In this document: positions 25,017 to 35,866 of the stretch, one piece after another
How the letters are laid out: every line of letters begins with the position of its first letter
Position numbering within the stretch: position 1 is the first letter of the stretch
Assembly: GCF_021462225.1 (NCBI RefSeq)
Contig: NC_061797.1
Location: forward strand, 36,296,147-36,360,146
DNA length: 64,000 bases
DNA from: Girardinichthys multiradiatus
Lineage: Eukaryota > Chordata > Actinopteri > Cyprinodontiformes > Goodeidae
Direction of reading: 5' to 3'
The notes under the pieces: model-generated
Seen by the model: the letters and a program-made list of their open reading frames with translations, nothing else
Database searches by the model: none
Told to the model about the DNA's origin: nothing
Position numbers and translations under genes: made by a program

Positions 25017-26110
25017 ACAACCCCAATTCCAATGAATTTGGTACATTGTGTAAGACATAAAAAAAACAGATCACAATGATTAGCTGAACCTGTTCAACCT
25101 ATATGCAATTAAATACACTTAAAGACAAGATATTGAATGTTCAAACTGATGGCAACAAGTGTTGCTCCAAAACTTGTATGTACCGTTCAGCATTAATGGT
25201 GCCTTCACAGATGCACAGATGTACAAGCAACCCATGCCATGGTCACTAACACACCCCCATACTATCAGAGATGCTGACTTTTAAACTTTGAGCTGATAAC
25301 AATCCAGATAGTCCTTTTAGATATTATGGACCATGCAAGTGCACGTCAAGAAACATTCTTACACTGTTGGACAGTTTGCTCATGCAGTTGATCACAGTGG
25401 TGAACCTCGCCCCATCCTTGCTTGTGAACAACTGAGCCTTTCAGAGAATCTCCTTTCATTTCCAATTATGTCACTCGCCTGTTTCTAATTATCCTGTTTA
25501 CTCGTGGGATGTCCCAAACAGGTGTTTTTTGTTGCCCCTGTCCCAGCTTTTTTGAAACATGTTGCAAACAAAATGTTTTTTTTGCAAACATATTTGCAAA
25601 ACAATGATAACGGTGGCGCAGTTGGTAGCACTGTTGCCTTGCAGCAAGAAGCTCCTGGGTTCGATTCCCGGCCAGGGGTCTTTCTGCATGGAGTTTGCAT
25701 GTTCTCCCCGTGCATGCGTGGGTTTTCACCGGGTACTCCGGCTTCCTCCCACAGTCCAAAGACATGCCTGTTAGGTTAATTGGTAACTCTAAATTGCCCT
25801 TAGGTGTATGAATGAGTGTGTGCATGGTTGTATGTGTGTTGCCCTGCGATGGACTGGCGATCTGTCCAGGGTGTATCCTGCCTCTCGCCCATAGACTGCT
25901 GGAGATAGGCACCAGCTCCCCCGTGACCCACTATGGAATAAGCAGTAGAAAATGACTGACTGACTGACTGACTGATAAAAAGTATCAGTTCGAACATTAA
26001 ATATCTAGTGTTTTCATTTGCATATAGGTTGAACTGGATTTGCAAATCATTGTTTTCTGTTTTTGTTTACGTTTTACACAACATCCCAACTTCATTGAAA
26101 TTGGGGTGGT
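25017..26110 (-). mobile_element. Internally deleted Tc1/mariner-type element interrupted by a SINE
   Basis: The left end AACAACCCCAATTCCAATGA matches, inverted, the right end TTCATTGAAATTGGGGTGGT. The inner repeats continue for about 90 bases (ACAATGATT, TTCAACCTATATGCAA). On the minus strand the interior encodes a damaged transposase piece reading SLIVWGCVSDHGMG, the usual MVWGC motif of Tc1-type enzymes. The N-terminal coding end (about 25388-25440) is also present, but most of the gene is deleted. A SINE at 25611-25974 splits the element. Confidence 0.75.
25611..25974 (+). mobile_element. tRNA-derived SINE, copy 2, full length
   Basis: Same family as 9181. A-box region near 25613; B-box GGTTCGATTCC at 25658-25668, which matches the consensus better than copy 1. 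Tail of GACT repeats. TGATAA precedes the head (25605-25610) and overlaps the tail end (25973-25978), a probable short target duplication. It is inserted in a Tc1/mariner-type element, so it is the younger of the two. Confidence 0.88.
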
Positions 26111-26658
26111 ATAATCCATCAATTGGAAGTCTGCACATTGCACTTATAAAAAAGTGAATTAATCAAAGCACACATGCAGACATTTTTTTTATGAAAATAC
26201 TATATTTAATTATGCCTGTAGAAACAATCTTGTCAAGAATACAACCTTTGTAGAAATTCTAATAAATAGAAATGTATAAAGGTTGTAAACCAGTGACAGA
26301 TGCTGTATGTCCCCCCGATCTGGACTCTGGTAGATTTAAACCGTAAAATTCCTAATGGTGCACAAGCATACTGCTGCTTGACTTAATCATATAAACATGG
26401 TGTTTGTTTGTATGCATTTGTCCTCTGTTAGTGCTAACATTATAGTGTTGCACCCAGCGTGTATTAATAAATGTGATGCACCTGCAGTGAGGTCAGAGAT
26501 TTGTATAAACGGAAGCAGTCGATAGGTGTGGGCTGAATGTACATGCTTTTCCAGGTTAATTGGAACCACTTGGCCAGAACAAAGCTGCACTAAATCTCCT
26601 GCCATCACTCTTTGGTCTAAATATCTAAGTTGACAACCAAAAGTACATACAGATGTAT

Positions 26659-26694
26659 GACACTGTACCTGTGTATATACACAGGTACAGTGTC
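26659..26694. repeat. Perfect 36-bp palindrome
   Basis: The arm GACACTGTACCTGTGTAT is followed immediately by its exact reverse complement, with no spacer. It includes two GTAC cores and a central TATATA. It does not coincide with the end of any element I recognise. Confidence 0.95.
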
Positions 26695-26949
26695 TAAACC
26701 CCTCTTGACCTCAGTGAAAGTAGTTTTGTTGCAATTTACACAAAACATTAAAGGCTTATCTGACAAAACTCACTGAAAAGGGACATGTTTTACATTTAAA
26801 TATAGTTATACTAATGGCCTCCTAAGAACGCTGACTGTTGGAGAAAATTGTAAATGATTTCAGATGGGTTTACAGCAAGTCTGATGAGTTAGGGACACAA
26901 TAATTCAACAAACCTTCTGGAGTAGTTGGAGTCATCTCTTCGCTACCTA

Positions 26950-27010
26950 CAGTTCCTCGCAAAAGTATTCACACCCTTGAATATTCTCACCTTTATTCAC
27001 GCTACATCCG
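26950..27010 (+). mobile_element. Tc1-like terminal repeat remnant
   Basis: CAGTTCCTCGCAAAAGTATT followed by CACACCCTTGAA and TTCACGCTACATCC resembles the terminus of the fish Tc1 family whose ends read CAGTGCCTTGCAAAAGTATTC. A TA precedes it. I cannot find the matching right end, and the sequence decays after about 60 bases. Confidence 0.5.
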
Positions 27011-28647
27011 TGGTTTTGTAGAACTGCCTCAAATTTCTCCTCTAAAGTTTATTTTATTAGAAAATATATTTCCAAACATCAAATTTATTTCCATTTTGAA
27101 AACTGCCTCTATTTGTGGTTGTTTAAACAACCTAAGACATTTCCGATGTACTTTATTACTCTGACGGAGCAAAGATCTCTGCAGTTCAGTTCAAGACAGG
27201 CTTTTACCTGAATATCTCAGTACACGACAGCAGGGAAGAATCTGCAGATGGAGATGTTAATCAAAGTGATGTGTGGGCTCTCTCCATTTATTGAATTTTA
27301 ATCAATACATGAGTTATAATCACACGCAGATCATCGGTGTCTGTATATGTGCCTCCAATTATTAAGCCTGTCATAGAAGTCTCCCAGCAGATCAAAACAA
27401 GCAGATATTAAGACACAAAGAAAGATGACTGACAGAAAACACACTGAAACATTTAGAAAGATACAGTGATTTATTAAGTCTTTGCTTGTCTGCAGAGGCA
27501 TTTTGCAGTTAGTTTACTCTAATGTTAATTTAATTTCTACATCATCCTGTAGGCTAGTAGAACACCTTACAGTCTATCAGTTTGTGCATGAATAAGCCTC
27601 TGTGACTAAAAAAGAGGGTACTTTCTCTCCATCAATGTACCCGTTTGTCCATGTGTATGTCTGAGTGCTTATATGGACACAAAGCAACGCTTCATCTAAT
27701 CGTAAAATACCTTCTTAAGGCAAGAGCTGCCTCCTCGACTATATCAACAAACCGCACGACCAAAATATATACTCACACATGCACAGCAGGACCCTCTGTG
27801 TGTGTGTGGGCCGGTAGTGCTCAGAGATGAAGAGTACCTTGTAATTTGTGCAAACCAGTTGGAGTAGTCTGGCACAAGGAAGACTGAGGTCAAACCTGGT
27901 GCCTAAATGTACTAGTCAACTGGGTTTTACTTTGCAAAAGGTTTCATACAATCTGAATGTATTCACATTTGACTAAGAAAAATTACATAACAGTAATTAT
28001 AATAACACATTTTAAATATATCATCTACTGGCCCCTGGTAGAAGGAGAGGATGTAAAAGCCCAAAACGTTTGCAAAAAGATTAAAGTTAAAATGTAAAAC
28101 TGAGGTTTTACTGAGCAAACGGAAGTATGCAACTCAAATTGACCCATTCTTGTTATTATTCTTGTATTGCACCTATAATAAAGTTGTTCAACACTCCTTG
28201 TTCTAAGAAAAATATTGCTTAGGGCAAACATAGTGTGCTAAAATGTTGTTTAAAGTGGTCTTCGTCAGATATCGGTAATTTTGAGAATGACAAAGAACAT
28301 TAAAAACGTGCTGTGTTTTCTGGTTCTGTAAGGCTTAGTTTGTAAAAGCACAAACGGACATGTCATCTAGTTTCAAATGTTCACCCCTAAACAGGCTTCT
28401 TCTCTGATAGCAATAGGTTTGCTTTGCTCTATTATTGGCTCTATCATTAGTGTAGGAGTACAAATAATCAGAATAATGTTTCTCAGGTACCTTTTGTCTC
28501 ACAGTCATGAGAAATACAGTCAAAACGCACCATTAAGGATAAAAGATGTAGCAAGAGAAACAAAGGTGGAACTCAGATAAACCAAGACGTGCCAAGATAT
28601 CTGTTCCTGACAGAGTATTTGTGTAGATATAAATAGGAGAAGGGCAT

Positions 28648-30072
28648 TTTACAAAAGTATTGAACTTTTTAACATTTCTCTCATTTTACAAACTTCAATT
28701 TATTTTATTGGGATTTTATGTAATGGACCAACACAAAGGATTGCATAATTTTGAAGTGGAGGTAAAAGGACACATAATTTAAAAAAATGTTTACAAAGAA
28801 AAATCAGATGATGCGCATTTGTATTCAGACCACCCCACCACCTGCTGCTTCTGCAGAGTTACTGTGGGCCGGCCTCTTGGCTGCTTCTGTGATTAATGCT
28901 CGGTTGTGTGTAAGAGCATTAATCACAAAGGCCATTTTGTGAAAACTGTCCTTCCAGTTTAGTTGGGCGACTACGTCTTCATTGTTTGCAGGTGTATCAT
29001 GCACTTTCCATTTTCAGATGATGGATTGAACAGTTCTCCATGACAGGGTTAAAGCTTGGAATATAGTTTTATAACCTAAAGGTACCAAACCTCTCCACAA
29101 TTTTATTTCTGACCTGCCTGATGTTTTTATTGATCTTCATGATGCCAGTAAACCTCTGAGGCTGTAACAAGACAGCTGTATTTAAACTGAGATTAAATTA
29201 CACAGAGATAGGCTCTATTAACTAATTAGTTGATGCCTGAGGGTAGGAGTACACAATTGTACGGAGCATGTATTGTAATATTGCTAAATATTGTGATGAT
29301 AAAATTGATTAGGATTAACATTAGGATTTTACTGCCTCTTTGCCTATTTTCCATCATTGTAGTTTCCTCACCATTTTTTGTGTATTTACTTCCCAGCCAC
29401 AAAAAATATTCATATGGTGTGCATCAGTGGCAGTTAAGAGACCATCACGATTACCAAATATTTTACTCGCATCCAGAGTGTGAATGCATGGCACTCTAAA
29501 TATGATGTCCAATCAAACAATGCCTCTGAGCAGTTTGTTGCCATTGTGATTCTGCAGGCAAGGACAATCCAATACAGATTGCCTTCAAATTTATTGGGCA
29601 GCTCTACCTGTCGGCAATTGGTTTGACTTGATTTTATTTCCGGGTATCAGAGTATGAAAAGCTGAATGCAAATGCATGCCACAGGTTTTTATTTGTAAAA
29701 AATTTTTATTGGCTGCATGGTGGCGCAGTTGGTAGCACTGGTGCCTTGCAGCAAGAAGGCCGGCCAGGGGTCTTTCTGCATGGAGTCTGCATGTTCTCCC
29801 CGTGCATGCGTGGGTTCTCACCGGGTACTCCAGGCTTCCTCCCACAGTCCAAAGACAAGCCTGTTAGGTTAATTGGTCTCTCTAAATTGCCCTTAGGCAA
29901 TGAGTGTGTGCATGGTTGTTTGTGTGTTGCCCTGCGATGGACTGGCAACCTGTCCAGTGTGTACCCCCCCTCCCGCGCATAGACTGCTAGAGATAGGCAC
30001 CAGCTTCCCTCTGACCCACTATGGAAGAGGTGGTAGAAAATGACTGACTATACATTTGCAAGGCGCTGTAGG
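28648..30072 (-). mobile_element. Old Tc1-like element interrupted by a SINE
   Basis: The left part (28648-28830) keeps a worn terminal repeat: ACAAAAGTATTGAACTTTTT, TTTATTGGGATTTTATG, CCAACACAAAGG, GCATTTGTATTCAG. The middle (29030-29220) is, on the minus strand, the transposase start region (ACTTCTCC-like CCTCTCCACAATTTTATTTC, then GATCTTCATGATG, reading back to the ATG). The right end resumes at about 29612 (GGCAATTGG, GGGTATCAGAGTA, GCAAATGCATGCCACA) and finishes after the SINE with TTTGCAAGGCGCTGTA near 30056-30071. About 370 bases at 29240-29610 are unexplained and may be another insertion. The transposase is almost entirely lost. Confidence 0.65.
29715..30049 (+). mobile_element. tRNA-derived SINE, copy 3, with small deletions
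   Basis: Same family as 9181 and 25611. The head (TGGTGGCGCAGTTGG) is present, but the B-box segment is deleted between AAGAAGGC and CGGCCAGGGG, so internal transcription is probably lost. It ends with only two GACT units. It lies inside the right terminal repeat of an older Tc1-like element. Confidence 0.85.
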
Positions 30073-30532
30073 TGAATATAGAGCTGAAACAGGTGTGTTT
30101 GATGAACGTTTTATTTCACTTGGCTCCTTCTTACCCCTCTATAACTATTACACACATGCAACTCTTACACCCTATTTCCTTTGTTTCAATTTCTGAATTT
30201 TTCTTCCTAGTGATAGTTCATGCTTTCAATAAAAGCTCACATTTCTGTGGATTAAAGGTTTTCTAATATTTTCCTTATACGCACACATCTTTACTGTGTT
30301 GGCAGTAGAGTTCAGTCCAAGCAGTCAAATCAACAATTTTGCAAAAGCAGATGGACAAAGGTTTTTGGTTTCGTCACATCATTTAATGAGCTTATGGTTA
30401 CATAATGATGTCTGGAACTGTCATAGTTACTACAGTCCTTTCATCATATCTATCCATCTCTTCAAGCTTTGCCAGTGAGTTCATCAGTATTCTGCGGGTG
30501 ACTCAGTCTTAGCAGCACCGCAGACTGAGAGT

Positions 30533-30534
<2 letters not shown>

Positions 30535-30586
<52 letters not shown>
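30535..30586. repeat. (GT)n microsatellite
   Basis: About 26 uninterrupted GT units, with degenerate GT-rich sequence continuing to about 30608. The minus-strand frames rich in Thr-His are artefacts of this repeat. Confidence 0.95.
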
Positions 30587-30589
<3 letters not shown>

Positions 30590-30655
30590 TGTGTGGGTGT
30601 GTGGGTGGAGGAGGATATAGGGGGGTAAGAGACTGGACACAGACGGATGCTATTA

Positions 30656-32276
30656 CAGTGCCTTGCGAAAGTACTCGGCCCCCTTGAACTGGACAACCTC
30701 TTGCCACATTTTAGGCTTCAAACATAAAGATATAAAATTTAAATTTTTTGTGAAGAATCAACAACAAGTGGGACACAATCGTGAAGTGGAATGAAATTTA
30801 TTGGATGTGTCAAACTTTTTTAACAAATAAAAAACTGAAAAGTGGGGCGTGCAATATTATTCGGACCCTTGCGTTAATACTTTGTAGTGCCACCCTTTGC
30901 TGCAATTACAGCTGCAAGTCGCTTGGGGTATGTCTCTATCAGTTTTGCACATCGAGAGACTGAAATTCTTGCCCATTCTTCCTTGCAAAACAGCTTGAGC
31001 TCAGTGAGGTTGGATGGAGAGCGTTCGTGAACAGCAGTCTTCAGGTCTTTCCACAGATTCTCGATTGGATTTAGGTCTGGACTTTGACTTGGCCATTCCA
31101 ACATCTGGATACGTTTATTTGTGAACCATTCCATTGTAGATTTGGCTTTATGTTTTGGATCATTGTCTTGTTGGAAGATAAATCTCCGTCCCAGTCTCAG
31201 GTCTCTTGCAGACTCCAACAGGTTTTCTTCCAGAATGGTCCTGTATTTGGCCCCATCCATCTTCCCATCAATTTTGACCATCTTCCCTGTCCCTGCTGAC
31301 GAAAAGCAGGCCCAAACCATGATGCTGCCACCACCATGTGTGACAGTGGGGATGGTGTGTTCAGGGTGATGAGCTGTGTTGCTTTTAGACCAAACATATC
31401 GTTTTGCATTGTGGCCAAACAGTTCGATTTTGGTTTCATCTGACCAGAGCACCTTCTTCCACATGTTTGGTGTGTCTCCCAGGTGGCTTGTGGCAAACTT
31501 TAAATGAGACAATTTATGGATATCTTTGAGAAATGGCTTTCTTCTTGCCACTCTTCCATAAAGGCCAGATTTGTGCAGTGTACGACTGATTGTTGTCCTA
31601 TGGACAGACTCTCCCACCTCAGCTGTAGATCACTGCAGTTCATCCAGAGTGATCATGGGCCTCTTGGCTGCATCTCTGATCAGTCTTCTCCTTGTTTGAG
31701 ATGAAAGTTTAGAGGGACGGCTGGGTTTTGGTAGATTTGCAGTGGTCTGATACTGCTTCCATTTCAATATGATTGCTTGCACAGTGCTCCTTGGGATGTT
31801 TAAAGCTTGGGAAATCTTTTTGTATCCAGATCCAGCTTTAAACTTCTCCACAACAGTATCTCGGACCTGCCTGGTGTGTTTCTTGGTCTTCATGATGCTC
31901 TCTGCGCTTTGAACAGAACCCTGAGACTATCACAGAGCAGGTGAATTTATACGGAGACTTGATGACACACAGGTGGATTCTATTTATCATCATCAGTCAT
32001 TTGGGACAACATTGGATCATTCAGAGATCCTCACTGAACTTCTGGAGTGAGTTTGCTGCACTGAAAGTAAAGGGGCCGAATAATATTGCACTTTTCAGTT
32101 TTTTATTTGTTAAAAAGTTTGACAAATGCAATAAATTTCATTCCACTTCACAATTGTGTCCCACTTGTTGTTGATTCTTCACAAAAAATTAGAATTTTAT
32201 ATCTTTATGTTTGAAGCCTGAAATGTGGAAAGAGGTTGAAAAGTTCAAGGGGGCCGAGTACTTTCGCAAGGCACTG
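30656..32276 (-). mobile_element. Tc1-like element B, full length
   Basis: Ends CAGTGCCTTGCGAAAGTACT and its inverse, each followed by TA (30654-30655, 32277-32278). The terminal inverted repeats are long, about 205-210 bases, containing ACATAAAGATATAAAATT and GAATCAACAACAAGTGGG. One transposase gene fills the interior on the minus strand. It shares ends and coding sequence with element C at 35867. It lies about 50 bases after the GT microsatellite tract. Confidence 0.94.
30874..31893 (-). pseudogene. Tc1-like transposase B, one nonsense codon
   Basis: DDE transposase that would excise and reinsert its own element. The start at 31893 (MKTKKHTRQ) gives a paired N-terminal DNA-binding region with YKKISQALNIPRSTV (first helix-turn-helix) and a basic GRPS-like PSRPSKLS hinge. 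The catalytic domain shows Asp in VLWSDETKIELFG, Asp in FQQDNDPKH and Glu in QSPDLNPIENLW; it ends AAKGGTTKY. The whole 340-codon frame is open except for one TGA at 31627-31629 (codon 89), where element C has AGA (Arg). Apart from this the copy has the full family length and all catalytic residues, so it is a recent arrival or a recently lost gene. It could be read only with stop suppression. Confidence 0.9.
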
Positions 32277-33128
32277 TATTGAGATCTGATGGGAGAAGAC
32301 AGCTTGGTGTTGTTTGCCCTCTCATTTCTTTATGTGTGCATATAGTGCACAGAAAGGGCTCGGGGAGGAATGTGTGGAAATATAGTCAATACATCATTTA
32401 CTGAATAGAAAAGTTATTTCTGGTAAAAGGCGTATTTGTGTTTTTAGCCTTTGGCTTCCGGTTTTTACTTCTACTAAATTTAGTAGGCTAGTAATGAAAG
32501 GCATCACATTTTTAAACTTAAGTGGATATTACTGAGCAATGTGTGTCTTTTAATATTGGCAGTCAGAAGCTAAACGTGTCTGCATAATCCTTGTTTGAGA
32601 TGAGATGAGTAATTTTCTTCTATAGCCTCAGTCTAATCAACTGCCTCACATATTTCTGATTATTAATTTCTCCACTATTTCCTTCTGCAGCTGTGCCTTG
32701 ATACAGACATGCAGAGGCATTTCTCAGCAGGCCTGGGATCAGTGAAATGATGCGAAGAAATACAGATGGCCTCTTGCACCTGCTCTGGCCACATAGACCC
32801 ACAAAAGCAAACACAATTAAAAAAATACATACATGTCGCCTATGTTGGTGGCCTATCATTGCACAGAGTGGTCTCATGATAAGCAATGACATGTTCTCCT
32901 GTGAGGGTATAAGAGATTGAGTCTGTTGTCTGTGCAAGTACAAGGTCAAAAACCCAAAATGGCATCACACAGATCAAACACATGGATAGGCACATGTATA
33001 GGGATTAATGTTGTGCCAACTAAGGTCAGACAAAAGCCCCACATCATGAAAACACATTTTTCTGAGATCCGCTTACTTGCTCAACCTCACCACACACATA
33101 AAATATAATATAAAATAATACAACATGT

Positions 33129-33261
33129 CAGTCAGTCAGTCAGTCATTTTCTACCGCTTATTCCATAGTGGGTCGCGGGGGAGCTGGTGCCTATCTCCAG
33201 CAGGCAATGGGCGAGAGGCGGGGTACACCCTGGACAGGTCGCCAGTCCATCGCAGGGCAAC
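33129..33261 (-). mobile_element. tRNA-derived SINE, copy 4, 5'-truncated
   Basis: The 3' third of the same SINE family in reverse orientation: CAGT repeats, ATTTTCTACCGCTTATTCCA, CGCCAGTCCATCGCAGGG. It is flanked by an exact 13-base duplication, TAATACAACATGT, at 33116-33128 and 33262-33274. The 5' truncation with a target duplication is the signature of LINE-mediated reverse transcription at the target. The tRNA head is missing, so it cannot be transcribed on its own. Confidence 0.9.
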
Positions 33262-34152
33262 TAATACAACATGTATACAACATGTATTGTTTGATAAATT
33301 AAACTAAATTGAATGGTTCAGATGCTTAAGAATATGTGACATAAAACTGCATTGATTCTTTAAAGAGATAAATTATGATCAAAAGATGCCAACATTGTAA
33401 ACTGAGATTAAATCAACAAGGTGCTGTTTTTGCGTCTAGATTTAGCACGTTTGAAATGCAGGTGCTAACTAGGATACAAAAATCTATGCTGTCATTGACC
33501 AGAAGGAGGCGTTAATAGAATGACGGATGACGGGGAGAGAAAATCTTCTGTACATGTGCCAACAGATTTTGGTTGTCAAAAATAAAAATAATAAATTCAG
33601 AGGATTCTATGTAGGATTATCAAAGGTCTGATTTGGAGCCAATCACAAACAGAAGCCATGACATATCCTACGTAATATTAGCAACATAAAAATAGTTTGT
33701 TGTAGGAGTTGCTGATCTGTATATTATAGCTTTGCTAATTTTAAAACATAATGTCACATAACTGTCCTGCAAAGAATTAAAATCGAACATTTATATTCGT
33801 AAAAATAGATACTTTTCAATAATTTTACAGAATTCATTTTGTTTGTTTTGCCAATATTTTAATGATATACAACGTGTTTGATTAAATTTATACAGTGAAT
33901 CATTTTTCACTGTATAAACCAACCCCTGGCATATGTAAACAACGTAGTCAAATGGATCCAACTCAACTTGCTCTGCAATGACACAACATTACTGTCAATA
34001 ATGCAATTTGTTTTGTTTAGTGACAAGGTTAAAGCATACACTGTCTTTCTCACCACATGGTATAGGCTGCCTTAAAATGGTAATTATTTATTTATTTATT
34101 AAGAACTGATTTCACCATCCAGTTTTCAACCAACAGATTAAATCTGTCTTAT

Positions 34153-34347
34153 GGGCGTGGCGCTGGTGGTGTAGGGGTTAAGCGTGCAACCATGTACAGA
34201 GGCTATAGTCCTCAGTGTGGCTGTCCCGCGTTCGAGTCCCGGACATGGCAACTTTTGCCAAATGTCTCCCCCTCTCTTTGCCCATTTTTCCTCTCTACCT
34301 ACTATTGAAAAATGAAAAATAAAGGTCTCTAGTGCTGCTAAAAAAAT
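34153..34347 (+). mobile_element. Second tRNA-derived SINE family, copy 1
   Basis: A tRNA-like head with GGCGCTGGTGGTGTAGGGGT and a B-box region CGTTCGAGTCCC, then TGCCAAATGTCTCCCCCTCT and a short A-rich tail after AAATAAAGG. The same element recurs at 41054. A target duplication is not obvious for this copy. Not a functional tRNA: the stem complementarity is incomplete and there is a SINE body. Confidence 0.8.
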
Positions 34348-35866
34348 AATTTGCTTTATAATGTCTATTTCTTTCCTATTAATTACATTACCAACATCAA
34401 AGACAAACCTCTAATAAATAATTGACACACGTTTGTCTTTTATATCGGTAACATTGATTGGCCAATTTGTTGCGGGTTACGTCACGCAACACAGTTAACA
34501 AGTTGTGCATGCTCCTGTGGTGTTGTCAGCCTAGATCGGCAGCCCCTGTGTTCCATATCACGTGCAAGCAAATCGCATGCAACACGCCCACTTATTGCAC
34601 GTGTAATTTGTTTGTTTGTACAGGCAATTTAGCACCCCCATTTGGGATCTTTGAAGATCAGGCCCGAAGGGTTTTCATTTTCTTCTTCTTCTCCCTCTGT
34701 GACAAATAACTTAAGGGCCTTGAAGGCTTCCCTTCTCTATGTCTCATTTATTACCTGCAAGGGTGCTCCTTCTCTACGCCTCATTTAATCACATTTTTAA
34801 TTAGTCTCTCTCTCAAGTGTTGATCCAATATTGGGTGCAAGATTTAAATGAGTCTGGACATAAATGTAACCTATTATTTATTAAGTACACACACATATTT
34901 GCACAAATGCACAAAGCCATACTGGCAGTAGGAAAACACACACCCTCACACTCTCCTGTGATGTTTACACATTAATAACAAAGGAGATTAATTTGATTGT
35001 TTATGTTTCCTTGTGGAAGCAGGTATTAAAAAACCATCAGAAAACCAATGTGGTAAAAATTACATGAGTTGATCTTTTTTATTGCAGGCTTTAAGTATAG
35101 CTAGTACACACAATTGTATGTTGTCACAACTTTTTAGCCCAACCTGCTCCATCGGCATGTGACTCGCTCTTTTGCTTCAATCTCTCTCACTGAAATCAAT
35201 TTTTATTTTCAGACAAGTGAGTTCAGCTTTTTATTATGCAGTGCATTAGTTTAAAGTGCCTTTCATAAAATCTAGAAGTAAATAGATTGAATTTCAATTA
35301 AATAAACAAATAAAAGTGAGGCTCAAACAGTATCTATCTTAAAATACAGTTACATGCATGAGTATAAAGATGAATTTAATCATTTGAATGTAACTCAGTG
35401 CTTTTATTTATTCTTGGATTAGGAAGATTTACAAGTTTCGCAGCATGAGTTGCAATAAGGCCAACACAATGCAGGGAGACTTGACTAAAGAAAGGTGATA
35501 CAGTGGTTTCACTTTTCTTACTCATCATATATAGTGCCTACAGATTAACAGATTTCTTCTCGTTTTACTTTTTTGTCACACGTAGTATTGTACATGTTTC
35601 AAATCAACAAATAAATTAATTATCCACAGACAAAGACAACCTAAGTAAGCACAAACACTCTTGTTTTCAAATAATTATTTCATTTCTTTAAAATAAAGCG
35701 ATTTACATAATTTTGCCATCAACCATTTACAATAACTGCCAGTGAGTCTTCACAAAACTGTAGAGCAGTTGTTTTATTTCAGCCACATTCGAGGGTTTTT
35801 GAGCATAACTGGCCTGCCACAGCATCTCAGTCAGAATTAAGTTCAGACTTTGACTTTATTTAATTA

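Noticed and set aside
26387..26608. 73-residue minus frame with GDLVQLCSGQVVP, loosely like a P-type ATPase actuator segment
   Set aside because: Only a few residues resemble the family, no other ATPase exons are visible and there are no convincing splice sites.
30462..30707. Thr-His repeat protein frames on the minus strand
   Set aside because: Direct translation of the GT microsatellite.
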